From Bacteroidaceae bacterium (GTDB lineage: Bacteria > Bacteroidota > Bacteroidia > Bacteroidales > Bacteroidaceae), in the NCBI GenBank assembly GCA_017442855.1, contig JAFSPM010000001.1, positions 1 to 64,000 of the forward strand: a DNA stretch of 64,000 nucleotides, given 5' to 3'. The translations under genes were made by a program, and so were the position numbers. The notes under the pieces were generated by a model. The model was given only the letters and a program-made list of their open reading frames with translations. It was not told where the DNA came from and made no database searches. Shown piece by piece: positions 15,999 through 24,918 of the stretch. Every line of letters begins with the position of its first letter. Positions within the stretch are counted from its first letter, which is position 1.

Positions 15999-16988
15999 TT
16001 ATTCGGGATAAATGACTTTGTTTTGTCCGGAAGTAAACCTGGCAGCATTGGGTTCATTCTTGAGGAATGACTCGACATGCCTCATGCGTTTTTCCTCTAA
16101 GATTTCATCGACAGCAATCAGGATGCCCGTCTCTTCTACATCGCCAAAGCCATAGTTGATGGCGGTGCCAAACATACGCATGGTAGGACTGAGGTTCATA
16201 TAAGCATTCACCAGAGGAGGAATGTTGTAGCCCATCTTGCGTATTTCGCTATGCAGTACCTTGTAGTCTTCCTTGAATGTATCGTTAGGGAACAGTTTCG
16301 CCAACTCAGCCTCATCGCTCTCTATGACCAGCGGCTTCATAGGTGTAATCAGGTTCTCCTTGTCGCCAAAATGCTTGCGCAAGAAATAAAGGATCATGTC
16401 CCTACCCTTGCGGATGTAAGAAGGATACATGGTTACCTTGCCAAAGAAATACTTCACGTTGGGTTTGATAACCATCAAAGCACCTAAGCCATCCCAAAGG
16501 TTATCCAACGCAAACAAGCCCTTGCTGCCTGCCCTTGTTCCCTGGTATTCCAATGTCACGAAAGAACGAGCCAGTTCGATGGTGGTTGGCATATAGTCCT
16601 TCAGGAACTTTTCAGAGAAGTGGAACATGTGAGCAGTGGCCAACTTAGGCTGACCATTGGCATCAAACTGTACATCGGTACCTAAGATATATCGGTATCC
16701 ACCTAAGATTACTTCTGACTCAGGATCCCATACAATCAACTGCTTGTAGGGATTCTCCATGGTATCGAATTCATCAATATCCATCGACTTGCCCGTACCA
16801 CCACCAGCAGCGCGAAAGGCTATCTCACGCAATCTGCCAATTTCTTTCATGGTATTGGGGGCGTTATGAGCAGTTACAATGTATATCTGGTTATGACTCT
16901 TATTGGTCATTCTCAAACGCTTGTCTTCCGTCAGTTCCGCTTTCAGCAAATCTCTGCTGATGGGTTGAATAATTTCTTCCTCTATCAT
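15999..16988 (-). CDS. glsB: GNAT-fold N-acyltransferase, GlsB-like (glycine lipid synthesis)
   Basis: This 329-residue cytosolic or membrane-associated protein has the Acetyltransf_5-type fold, with an N-terminal core including I-G-R-L-R-E-I-A-F-R-A-A-G-G-G-T-G and E-L-A-R-S-F-V. In Bacteroides the neighbouring pair GlsB/GlsA makes N-acyl-3-acyloxy-acyl glycine lipids: GlsB joins a 3-hydroxyacyl chain to glycine and GlsA adds the second acyl chain. The PlsC-like partner lies directly upstream on the same strand, 30 bp away, supporting this assignment over a generic hemolysin-like annotation. Amino-acid specificity (glycine versus ornithine or others) is inferred. Confidence 0.8.
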   Translation of the reverse strand: MIEEEIIQPISRDLLKAELTEDKRLRMTNKSHNQIYIVTAHNAPNTMKEIGRLREIAFRAAGGGTGKSMDIDEFDTMENPYKQLIVWDPESEVILGGYRYILGTDVQFDANGQPKLATAHMFHFSEKFLKDYMPTTIELARSFVTLEYQGTRAGSKGLFALDNLWDGLGALMVIKPNVKYFFGKVTMYPSYIRKGRDMILYFLRKHFGDKENLITPMKPLVIESDEAELAKLFPNDTFKEDYKVLHSEIRKMGYNIPPLVNAYMNLSPTMRMFGTAINYGFGDVEETGILIAVDEILEEKRMRHVESFLKNEPNAARFTSGQNKVIYPE

Positions 16989-17018
16989 AATCCGTCAACT
17001 TTCTTGAAGCAGTCTTTT

Positions 17019-17861
17019 TCAGGCTTGCTGGGATATATTCAGTTTATAAACGATCTCTTTCACAAATTGTGCCCACTCGTTAGGGGTTTTGGTATTGTCA
17101 AATGTCTGCCATGGGATGGGCTTACCAATGGTAACGGTAAACGTCTTGTTCTTGTTCTTGAACATCTCGTCGGCCAAGTAAAGCATGGCAATGTTGAACT
17201 TGATACCCAACCACTTGCAGACATTAGCCAAGTTGTAGAAGAAGTTGGAGTTCCTGCCATCAAAATAGATAGGCACCACGTCACGCTGGTATTCCACGCT
17301 CTTGGTCACAAACGTCTTCTTCCAGGGCAGGTCTTTAATCACTCCATTCTGCTTCCTGGAGCAGATGCCCGCAGGGAACATGATGAGCTGGTCTTCTTTC
17401 GAAGCAAAACCAGCCTCCACCCTACGGGGAAAGTCCTTTGCTTGCTTGCCGGTCTTGTTGATGGGAATAAAAAAAGGAGCCAAGCCATGGAGATTCATCA
17501 ACAGGTCGTTGACCAAAAACTTGATCTTACCCTGATAATGCTCGCCAATTACTGCTCCTAACGCCAAACCATCTTGTCCACCCAATGGGTGATTGGAAAC
17601 AAAGGTATATAGCCGACCGTCTTTTGGCAGGTTTTCTTCACCTTTCACCACAATAGTATCGTTAAGGAATTCAAGCGCTCCTTTCGCAAAATCCACTCCC
17701 TGCTTATCGCCTATCAGTGTAAGGAAGGTGTTCAACTCTTCTTGATGCACAATGCGCTTCAAGTAGGAGACAACAAAGCGAGGCACATATTTCGCCTTGT
17801 CGGGAGCTTTCTCTCGCAATACCTTGTCAATATCGATCAAAAAGACAGAATCGTCAGCCAT
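17019..17861 (-). CDS. glsA: PlsC-like lysophospholipid/O-acyltransferase, GlsA-like
   Basis: This 280-residue acyltransferase has S-N-H-P-L-G-G-Q-D (about 89-97), a form of the His-Asp motif with five residues between His and Asp instead of the usual four. The second block is F-P-A-G-I-C-S-R (about 164-171). In the glycine-lipid pathway the O-acyltransferase esterifies the 3-hydroxyl of the acyl-glycine made by the adjacent GNAT protein. The gene is first in a two-gene unit with the glsB-like gene 30 bp downstream. A -7 box lies at 17887-17894. Confidence 0.8.
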   Translation of the reverse strand: MADDSVFLIDIDKVLREKAPDKAKYVPRFVVSYLKRIVHQEELNTFLTLIGDKQGVDFAKGALEFLNDTIVVKGEENLPKDGRLYTFVSNHPLGGQDGLALGAVIGEHYQGKIKFLVNDLLMNLHGLAPFFIPINKTGKQAKDFPRRVEAGFASKEDQLIMFPAGICSRKQNGVIKDLPWKKTFVTKSVEYQRDVVPIYFDGRNSNFFYNLANVCKWLGIKFNIAMLYLADEMFKNKNKTFTVTIGKPIPWQTFDNTKTPNEWAQFVKEIVYKLNISQQA

Positions 17862-17886
17862 GCAATCTTATTATTCGATTTGGGTG

Positions 17887-17894
17887 CAAATTTA
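17887..17894 (-). promoter_or_regulatory. -7 promoter box TAAATTTG for the glsA-glsB unit
   Basis: On the minus strand it reads TAAATTTG, matching TAnnTTTG, 25 bp before the ATG at 17861. No -33 box was recognised. Confidence 0.45.
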
Positions 17895-18093
17895 AACTAT
17901 CTTTTGGATATCTAAAAGAATTTTCAAAGAAATTGCGACAAAAAGCTACCATAATCGAGTATTATATGCCTCGCAAGACAATAAACATGGCTCTTATGTG
18001 AAGAAATGAGGCATCCTTAGACAAGGAGAGAGAGGGAAAACTTGCCCCACCAAAAACAAATATTTAAAGAGCGCTCATTTTCAGGCAAATAAC

Positions 18094-18115
18094 TTTTCAA
18101 CAGGCCTGTTGAAAA
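18094..18115. promoter_or_regulatory. 22-bp perfect palindrome upstream of mraZ
   Basis: An uninterrupted dyad with 11-bp arms, TTTTCAACAGG and its complement, about 90 bp before the mraZ start and 30 bp before the MraZ-box repeats. It is a candidate regulator-binding site or a cruciform/terminator-like structure between the divergent glsA and mraZ units. No regulator is assigned. The rest of 17895-18201 is AT-rich with no gene. Confidence 0.6.
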
Positions 18116-18144
18116 CTTTCTTTAAAAAAATTTGTGTAAAAACG

Positions 18145-18169
18145 TGGGGAATTGTGGGGAATTGTGTAA
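18145..18169 (+). promoter_or_regulatory. MraZ-box-like operator (TGGGG direct repeats)
   Basis: TGGGG at 18145-18149 and 18155-18159 are separated by AATTG. A second AATTG is followed by a weaker third TGTAA at 18165-18169. TGGGN repeats spaced by five bases, one per helical turn, are the known binding pattern of MraZ in front of its own operon. The site lies 33 bp before the mraZ ATG, so autoregulation of the division cluster is likely. Confidence 0.75.
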
Positions 18170-18201
18170 TTTTACGCCCAAATATCATAAATAAGGTAAT
18201 T

Positions 18202-18681
18202 ATGGCACAATTCTTAGGCAATATTGAAGCAAAAACTGACGCCAAGGGCAGGGTTTTCATCCCCTCGGGCTTCAGGAAATTGCTGCAAGCAGATGGCGAA
18301 GAGTGGCTGGTGTTGCGTAAAGATGTTCACCAAGACTGCCTGGTGTTATACCCAGGAAGCGTTTGGAAAGAGACCCAGGACCAATTGCGTAGGAACCTGA
18401 ACAAATGGAGCAAACGTGAGCAGAACATCTTCCGTCAGTTCGTTAGCGAAGCCGAAGTAATGACACCTGACGGTAACGGACGCATCTTGTTGCCCAAACG
18501 TTACCTGCAGATGGCCAACATCAAGAGCGACGTACGTTTCATAGGCATGGATAACACCATAGAGATCTGGGCAAAGGAGACAGCTGACCAGCCATTCATG
18601 AGCAACGAAGAATTCAGCAACGCTTTGGAAGAGACGCTGGGGACCTTCCCGAGTGAAGCATTTTTAGATGAGATGGAATGA
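18202..18681 (+). CDS. mraZ: Transcriptional regulator MraZ
   Basis: This 159-residue protein starts MAQFLGNIEAKTDAKGR, the standard MraZ start; a longer reading from 18109 would run through the operator. It has two SpoVT/AbrB-like swapped-hairpin domains, each with a D-x-K-G-R-type signature: D-A-K-G-R-V-F-I-P (about 13-21) and D-G-N-G-R-I-L-L-P (about 92-100). MraZ forms a ring that binds TGGG repeats in front of the cluster; such repeats are present at 18145-18169. The stop overlaps the rsmH start (ATGATG). Confidence 0.95.
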   Translation: MAQFLGNIEAKTDAKGRVFIPSGFRKLLQADGEEWLVLRKDVHQDCLVLYPGSVWKETQDQLRRNLNKWSKREQNIFRQFVSEAEVMTPDGNGRILLPKRYLQMANIKSDVRFIGMDNTIEIWAKETADQPFMSNEEFSNALEETLGTFPSEAFLDEME

Positions 18682-19601
18682 TGAAGGAGAATGAACAAAC
18701 CTACCACGTACCCGTATTGCTGGGGCAGAGTATCGAGGGACTGAACATCGAACCTGCCGGCATCTATGTGGACGTAACATTCGGTGGAGGTGGTCATTCG
18801 AAAGAAATCCTGAAGCACTTGGGCAAGAACGGTCGGTTGCTTAGCTTCGACCAGGACGCTGATGCTGAAAGGAACATCATGGACGACAAAAGGTTTACTT
18901 TTGTACGCAGCAACTTCAGGTACCTGCAAAACTTTTTGCGATACTACGGAGTGGAACAGATAGACGGTCTGTTGGCCGATTTGGGTGTTTCGTCGCACCA
19001 CTTCGACGAGAGTGAGCGAGGTTTCTCTTTTCGTGCCGACGGCCCATTGGACATGCGGATGAACAAGCGAGCAGGACTGACTGCCGCAGATGTGGTGAAT
19101 GACTATTCAGAAGAAAAGCTGGCTGATGTGTTCTACCTATACGGAGAACTGAAAAACAGCAGGAAGCTGGCCAACGTCATCTGCAAGGCAAGAGAAAAGC
19201 AGAAGATAGGTACCATCAATGCTTTTCTTGAAATCATCAGACCTCTTTTCAACAAAGACAGGGAAAAGAAGGAACTGGCAAAGGTGTTTCAGGCCTTACG
19301 CATTGAGGTAAATCAGGAAATGGAAGCCTTGAAAGAGATGCTGCAAGCCGCCACACAAGTGCTGAAACCGCATGGACGACTGGTGGTGATTACCTACCAC
19401 TCGCTGGAAGACCGCCTGGTGAAGAACCTGATGAAGACAGGCAATGTGGAGGGCAAAGCCAACAAGGACTTTTACGGTAGGGTGAATACCCCCTATGCAT
19501 TGGTGAACAATAAGGTGATTGTGCCTACTGATGAAGAAATAGAACGCAATCCCAGAAGCAGAAGTGCTAAACTGAGAATAGCTGAAAAGATGGATAATTG
19601 A
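18678..19601 (+). CDS. rsmH: 16S rRNA (cytosine(1402)-N4)-methyltransferase
   Basis: This 307-residue RsmH (MraW) uses SAM to methylate N4 of C1402 in the ribosomal P site. Motif I reads Y-V-D-V-T-F-G-G-G-G-H-S (about 30-41), then L-L-S-F-D-Q-D and, in the catalytic region, L-L-A-D-L-G-V-S-S. The family C-terminal end N-P-R-S-R-S-A-K-L-R is intact. Two ATGs in tandem overlap the mraZ stop, indicating coupled translation. Confidence 0.96.
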   Translation: MMKENEQTYHVPVLLGQSIEGLNIEPAGIYVDVTFGGGGHSKEILKHLGKNGRLLSFDQDADAERNIMDDKRFTFVRSNFRYLQNFLRYYGVEQIDGLLADLGVSSHHFDESERGFSFRADGPLDMRMNKRAGLTAADVVNDYSEEKLADVFYLYGELKNSRKLANVICKAREKQKIGTINAFLEIIRPLFNKDREKKELAKVFQALRIEVNQEMEALKEMLQAATQVLKPHGRLVVITYHSLEDRLVKNLMKTGNVEGKANKDFYGRVNTPYALVNNKVIVPTDEEIERNPRSRSAKLRIAEKMDN

Positions 19602-19611
19602 CAACTTGATA

Positions 19612-19962
19612 ATGATGGCTGACAAGAAAAAAAAGGAGAAAGAGAAGAAAAGAAGGGGTGCCTGGCTGAGCAGCATCTTAGGCGGTGACATTCTGGCAAA
19701 CGAAATGTTTCGCAAGCAATGGAAGCTGATGGTGCTCATCATGGTGTTGATTCTTTTCTACATTGACAACCGTTACTCTTGTCAGCAACAGCTCATCGAG
19801 TTAGACAAGCTGAAAGTAGAACTGACCGATGTGAAATATGATGCCTTGACGCGAAGCTCAGAGCTGATGGAGAAAAGCAGGCAGTCGAAGATACAAGAAT
19901 ATATAGAGAGCAAGCAGAGTGAGTTGGAGATAGCTACCACTCCACCTTATTTAATTAAATAG
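19612..19962 (+). CDS. ftsL: FtsL-like cell division protein
   Basis: The product is about 116 residues. A very Lys-rich cytoplasmic start (M-A-D-K-K-K-K-E-K-E-K-K-R-R-G) leads to a G-D-I-L-A-N-E-M-F motif, one transmembrane helix (about 39-53) and a periplasmic coiled coil (to about 105). This is the Bacteroidota form of FtsL. FtsL bridges FtsQ and the FtsW-FtsI synthase in the divisome. Position between rsmH and ftsI supports the call. A TTG at 19606 could also start; the double ATG at 19612/19615 is preferred. Confidence 0.88.
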   Translation: MMADKKKKEKEKKRRGAWLSSILGGDILANEMFRKQWKLMVLIMVLILFYIDNRYSCQQQLIELDKLKVELTDVKYDALTRSSELMEKSRQSKIQEYIESKQSELEIATTPPYLIK

Positions 19963-19974
19963 GAATAGACAGAT

Positions 19975-22116
19975 ATGGCAGTTAACAAGAGGAACATAAT
20001 GACGAGATTCTTCCTGATAGTGGTATTGTTCGCCACCGTCGGGGTTTGCATTGTGATCAAAGGTGCCATTATCATGTTCAAGGAGAGGGGTTACTGGAAC
20101 GAAGTGGCTGACCGCTTTGTAAAAGAGAACGTGCTGGTGGATCCCAACAGAGGCAATATCCTCTCGGCCGATGGTAAGTTACTGGCCAGTTCGTTACCTG
20201 AATACACCTTATACATGGATTTCATGGTGAGCGACCCTGACGAGAAACGCAAGGCCAAGGAGCAAGCCAAGAAAGACTCGCTGTTCAACCTGCATCTGAA
20301 CGACCTCTGCGAAGGCCTGCACCGCATCTTCCCCGACAGAAGTGCCGCTGCCTTCAAACAGCATCTGCAAAACGGGCGTACCCGCAAGAGTCGTTACTAC
20401 AGGATTTATCCAAGGCGCGTGAGCTACATACAATATAAAGAAGTGCAGAAGTTGCCGTTCTTCAACTTGGGCAAGAACCGTAGCGGTCTGCAAGGTGTGG
20501 CATCCAACAACCGAAAAAGGCCATTTGGTTCGTTGGCACAACGTACCATCGGCGATGTATATGCCGATACCGCATTGGGAGCAAAGAATGGCATTGAGTT
20601 GGCATTCGACACTTTGCTGAAAGGCAAGAAAGGTGTGACCCATCGACAGAAAGTGATGAACAAATACCTGAACATCACAGACATTGAGCCTGTTGACGGA
20701 GCAGACATCATCTCTACCATCGACGTAGATATGCAGGACATCTGCGAGAAAGCATTGGTGGACAAGCTTTACGAACTGAATGCTATGGTGGGTGTAGCCG
20801 TGCTGATGGAAGTGAAGACGGGCGAGGTGAAGGCGATAGTCAACATGAGCAAAGGCAACGACGGCAAATATTACGAGATGCGAAACAATGCCATCAGCGA
20901 CATGATGGAGCCTGGTTCCACCTTCAAAACCGCTTCTATCATGGTGGCTTTGGAAGACGGTAAAGTGGAGCCTGATACAGAAGTTGATACCGGCAACGGC
21001 GTAAAGATGATGCATGGCCGCCCTATGAAGGACCACAACTGGAACCGTGGAGGGTATGGTGTGATTGACGTCACCAGGATTCTAGAAGTATCTTCCAACG
21101 TAGGTGTATCAGCCATCATAGACAAATACTATTACGATAATCCGCAAAAATTTGTGGATGGCTTGAAGCGATTGGGCATTACAGAACCCCTGCACCTGCA
21201 GATTGCCGGTGAGGGCAAGCCCAACATCAAAGGTCCGAAAGAGAGATATTTTGCCAAGACCACCCTGCCTTGGATGAGTATTGGTTACGAGACACAGGTA
21301 CCGCCACTGAATATATTGACCTTCTACAACGCCATTGCCAACGATGGCGTGATGGTGCGACCTAAGTTTGTAAAAGCCGCTGTGAAGGACGGACAGATAG
21401 TCAGGGAGTATCCTACAGAGATTATCCGTGAAAAGATAGCATCGGAATCTACCTTGGAGAAGATTCGTACGATATTGGAGAAGGTGGTGAGTGAGGGATT
21501 GGCCAAGCCTGCTGGCAGCAAGCAGTTTGCGGTGGCTGGAAAGACAGGAACGGCTCAGATTTCCCAGGGTGCCGCTGGTTATACAGCAGGAGGCAGGAAA
21601 TACTTGGTGAGTTTCTGTGGCTATTTCCCTGCTGATGCTCCGAAATACAGTCTGATTGTATCTATCCAAAAGCCTGGTTTGCCAGCATCTGGCGGTCAGA
21701 TGGCAGGTAGTGTATTCAGCAAGATTGCCGAGCGTGTGTTTGCCAAGAACCTGAGCTATGAGATGAAGAATGCCGTTGACAGTACGTCGGTATTCATTCC
21801 AGATGTTAAATCTGGAAACTTGGCAGAAACTTCCTACATCCTGAACAAGTTGAACGTACGCACGGAAGGCAAGACATCGAAAGAAACTTGGGGACGTGCG
21901 TCGAAGGACTCTGTGGGTGTGAAGCTGGAGCAGCAGACCCTATCGGCCGGTATCATGCCTAATGTGGTAGGCATGGGTGCCAAAGATGCCGTTTACCTGC
22001 TGGAAAAAGCAGGACTTCGTGTAAATATTGCCGGAGTTGGAAAGGTAACAAGACAATCCATTCCATCGGGCAACAAATACTCGAAAGGACAGACAGTAGC
22101 ACTACAGTTGCATTAA
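19975..22116 (+). CDS. ftsI: Septal peptidoglycan transpeptidase (PBP3) with PASTA domain
   Basis: This 713-residue class B penicillin-binding protein has an N-terminal membrane anchor (about 10-34), a dimerisation/pedestal domain, then the transpeptidase domain. The nucleophile motif S-T-F-K is at about 315-318, the S-S-N motif near 373 and K-T-G-T near 523. The final 60 residues (M-P-N-V-V-G-M-G-A-K-D-A-V-Y-L-L onward) form one PASTA domain, as in SpoVD-type proteins. It cross-links septal peptidoglycan together with FtsW and is the beta-lactam target. Confidence 0.95.
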   Translation: MAVNKRNIMTRFFLIVVLFATVGVCIVIKGAIIMFKERGYWNEVADRFVKENVLVDPNRGNILSADGKLLASSLPEYTLYMDFMVSDPDEKRKAKEQAKKDSLFNLHLNDLCEGLHRIFPDRSAAAFKQHLQNGRTRKSRYYRIYPRRVSYIQYKEVQKLPFFNLGKNRSGLQGVASNNRKRPFGSLAQRTIGDVYADTALGAKNGIELAFDTLLKGKKGVTHRQKVMNKYLNITDIEPVDGADIISTIDVDMQDICEKALVDKLYELNAMVGVAVLMEVKTGEVKAIVNMSKGNDGKYYEMRNNAISDMMEPGSTFKTASIMVALEDGKVEPDTEVDTGNGVKMMHGRPMKDHNWNRGGYGVIDVTRILEVSSNVGVSAIIDKYYYDNPQKFVDGLKRLGITEPLHLQIAGEGKPNIKGPKERYFAKTTLPWMSIGYETQVPPLNILTFYNAIANDGVMVRPKFVKAAVKDGQIVREYPTEIIREKIASESTLEKIRTILEKVVSEGLAKPAGSKQFAVAGKTGTAQISQGAAGYTAGGRKYLVSFCGYFPADAPKYSLIVSIQKPGLPASGGQMAGSVFSKIAERVFAKNLSYEMKNAVDSTSVFIPDVKSGNLAETSYILNKLNVRTEGKTSKETWGRASKDSVGVKLEQQTLSAGIMPNVVGMGAKDAVYLLEKAGLRVNIAGVGKVTRQSIPSGNKYSKGQTVALQLH

Positions 22117-22152
22117 CCGTTGAAGTTGGAACAAAGCATAAAATAAAAGAAT

Positions 22153-23604
22153 ATGATATTAGCAGAATTACTGAAAGCAATCCAGCCACTCCAGGTTATT
22201 GGAGATACGGGAGTGGAAATCAAGGAGGTGAACATTGACTCAAGGAAGATTGAGCAAGGACACCTGTTCATGGCCATGCGTGGCACCCAGACAGATGGTC
22301 ATGCCTATATTCCTAATGCCATCGAGAAAGGGGCTGTGGCTGTTCTTTGTGAAGAATTCCCCACAGAGCCTAACCCCCATGTCACCTATATCCAAGTGAC
22401 CGACAGCGAAGATGCGGTAGGCAAGTTGGCACACGCTTTCTATGGCTATCCTACAGACAAGCTGGAGCTGGTGGGCGTAACGGGTACCAACGGCAAGACT
22501 ACCATCGCCACCTTATTATATAAAATATTCAGGTACTTTGGCTATAAGGTTGGACTGCTCTCTACTGTCTGCAACTACATAGATGACGAAGCCATCCCCA
22601 CCGACCATACTACACCCGACCCTATCACACTCAATAAGTTGTTGGGGCGCATGGCAGACGAAGGTTGCAAATATGCCTTTATGGAGGTTAGTTCACACTC
22701 TATTGCCCAGAAGCGTATCAGTGGGTTGAAGTTTGCAGGAGGCATCTTTACCAACCTCACTCGCGACCACCTTGACTACCACAAGACCGTGGAGAATTAC
22801 CTGAAGGCGAAGAAGAAATTCTTCGACGACATGCCTAAGCAGGCTTTCAGTCTGACCAACCTCGACGATAAGAATGGATTGGTGATGTTGCAGAATACCA
22901 AGTCGAAGACCTACACTTATTCCTTGAGGAGCCTCGCTGATTTCAAGGGCAAGGTATTGGAAAGTCATGTAGAAGGTATGCTGCTCGATATCAATAACCA
23001 CGAGGTGGCTGTTCATTTCATTGGTAAGTTCAATGCCAGCAACCTGTTGGCAGTATTCGGAGCTTCCGTGCTGTTGGGCAAGAGCGAGGAAGATGTACTG
23101 GTTGCCCTGAGCACACTATATCCGGTAGCGGGTCGTTTGGAAACCATCCATTCTCCCAAGGGCATTACAGCCGTAGTGGATTATGCCCACACGCCTGATG
23201 CGTTGGTAAACGTATTGGCTTCTTTGCAGGAAGTGATGAATGGCAAGGGACAAATCATCACCGTGGTAGGTGCCGGTGGCAATCGTGACAAGGGCAAGCG
23301 TCCTATCATGGCAAAAGAAGCCGCCAAAGGAAGCGACAAGGTGATTATCACCTCCGACAACCCACGTTTTGAGGAGCCACAGGACATCATCAACGATATG
23401 TTGGCAGGTCTTGATGCCAAAGACATGGAAAAAACGATCAGCATCGTTGACCGTAAAGAAGCCATTCGCACTGCCTGCATGTTGGCACAGAAAGGTGATG
23501 TGGTGTTAGTGGCAGGAAAAGGCCACGAAGACTACCAGGAAATAAAGGGAGTGAAACATCACTTCGACGACCGTGAGGTACTGAGAGAATTGTTTAAAAT
23601 CTAA
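22153..23604 (+). CDS. murE: UDP-MurNAc-L-Ala-D-Glu:meso-diaminopimelate ligase
   Basis: This 483-residue Mur ligase has the ATP loop [10 protein letters not shown] (about 111-120), central [22 protein letters not shown], and a C-terminal D-N-P-R motif (about 402-405). D-N-P-R marks enzymes that add meso-diaminopimelate rather than lysine, so the stem peptide should be of the meso-DAP type. It acts in the cytosol as the third amino-acid addition step. The gap of 36 bp after ftsI holds only a short spacer. Confidence 0.96.
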   Translation: MILAELLKAIQPLQVIGDTGVEIKEVNIDSRKIEQGHLFMAMRGTQTDGHAYIPNAIEKGAVAVLCEEFPTEPNPHVTYIQVTDSEDAVGKLAHAFYGYPTDKLELVGVTGTNGKTTIATLLYKIFRYFGYKVGLLSTVCNYIDDEAIPTDHTTPDPITLNKLLGRMADEGCKYAFMEVSSHSIAQKRISGLKFAGGIFTNLTRDHLDYHKTVENYLKAKKKFFDDMPKQAFSLTNLDDKNGLVMLQNTKSKTYTYSLRSLADFKGKVLESHVEGMLLDINNHEVAVHFIGKFNASNLLAVFGASVLLGKSEEDVLVALSTLYPVAGRLETIHSPKGITAVVDYAHTPDALVNVLASLQEVMNGKGQIITVVGAGGNRDKGKRPIMAKEAAKGSDKVIITSDNPRFEEPQDIINDMLAGLDAKDMEKTISIVDRKEAIRTACMLAQKGDVVLVAGKGHEDYQEIKGVKHHFDDREVLRELFKI

Positions 23605-23619
23605 ATCTTTACATATAGG

Positions 23620-24888
23620 ATGTTATATTTTGTTTTTGATTGGCTGAAAGAGTTGGATTTCCCTGGAGCAGGTGTATTTGGATATACATCGTTCAGGGCA
23701 TTGCTGGCAGTGATTCTGTCGCTGCTTATATCCAGTATTTGGGGTATTAAGTTCATCCACCTACTGAAGAGGAAGCAAATTACGGAGACACAACGCAGTG
23801 CCGACATCGATCCGTTTGGTGTGAAGAAAGTAGGTGTACCGAGCATGGGAGGAGTCATCATTATCTTTGCCATCTTGATACCTTGTCTGCTGATTGGTAA
23901 ACTCAGTAACGTCTATATGATCCTGATGCTCATCACCACCATCTGGTTGGGTGCTTTGGGCTTTGCCGACGACTATATCAAGATCTTCAAGCGCGACAAG
24001 GAAGGCTTGCATGGCAAATTCAAGATCATCGGTCAGGTAGGTTTAGGTTTTATCGTGGGACTCACCCTCTATCTGAGTCCGCAGGTGGTGATACGCCAGA
24101 ACATCGAACTGTCCAGACCCGGACAGGAGAAAGTGATAGTACATGCTGCCAAGGAAATCAAGGCCACCCAGACCACCATCCCATTCTTCAAGAGCAATAA
24201 CCTTGACTATGCCGATGTGATGGGCTTCTTGGGCGACTATGCTCAGACAGGTGGTTGGATTTTGTTTGTGCTGATGACCATCATCGTGGTAACTGCCGTA
24301 TCCAATGGCGCCAACCTCAACGATGGCATGGACGGTATGGCTACAGGCAACTCGGCCATCATAGGCGTTACATTAGGTATCTTGGCCTATGTGTCGTCGC
24401 ATATAGAGTTTGCTACCTATTTAAATATAATGTATATACCAGGCTCCGAAGAATTGGTAGTCTATATCCTGGCATTTGTGGGTGCCTTGATAGGTTTCCT
24501 ATGGTATAATGCTTATCCTGCCCAAGTTTTCATGGGTGATACAGGTAGCTTGACCATCGGTGGCATCATTGCCGTGATTGCCATCATCATTCACAAGGAG
24601 TTGCTGGTGCCTATCCTTTGTGGGGTGTTCCTCGTAGAGAACCTGTCGGTCATCCTGCAACGTTACTACTACAAGGCTGGAAAGAAAAAAGGAGTGAAGC
24701 AAAGATTGTTCAAGCGCACCCCTATCCACGATCATTTCAGAACAGGTATGAACCTGGTAGAGCAAGGATGTAGTGTGAAGTTCCAGAAGCCTGAGCAATT
24801 GTTGCACGAGGCAAAGATAACCGTAAGATTTTGGATTGTGACGATTGTATTGGCAGCCATCACAATTATTACCTTGAAGATTCGATAA
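23620..24888 (+). CDS. mraY: Phospho-N-acetylmuramoyl-pentapeptide transferase
   Basis: This 422-residue membrane enzyme moves phospho-MurNAc-pentapeptide from UDP to undecaprenyl phosphate, making lipid I. It has about ten transmembrane helices. The catalytic loops are recognisable: G-F-A-D-D-Y-I-K (D-D pair), N-L-N-D-G-M-D-G, F-M-G-D-T-G-S, and the histidine loop F-K-R-T-P-I-H-D-H-F. The insert of about 40 residues after the third cytoplasmic loop is seen in Bacteroidota homologues. The 30-bp gap to murD contains short AATTGAGAATT repeats. Confidence 0.96.
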   Translation: MLYFVFDWLKELDFPGAGVFGYTSFRALLAVILSLLISSIWGIKFIHLLKRKQITETQRSADIDPFGVKKVGVPSMGGVIIIFAILIPCLLIGKLSNVYMILMLITTIWLGALGFADDYIKIFKRDKEGLHGKFKIIGQVGLGFIVGLTLYLSPQVVIRQNIELSRPGQEKVIVHAAKEIKATQTTIPFFKSNNLDYADVMGFLGDYAQTGGWILFVLMTIIVVTAVSNGANLNDGMDGMATGNSAIIGVTLGILAYVSSHIEFATYLNIMYIPGSEELVVYILAFVGALIGFLWYNAYPAQVFMGDTGSLTIGGIIAVIAIIIHKELLVPILCGVFLVENLSVILQRYYYKAGKKKGVKQRLFKRTPIHDHFRTGMNLVEQGCSVKFQKPEQLLHEAKITVRFWIVTIVLAAITIITLKIR

Positions 24889-24918
24889 TTGAGAATTGAG
24901 AATTAAAAATTTAAAGAT

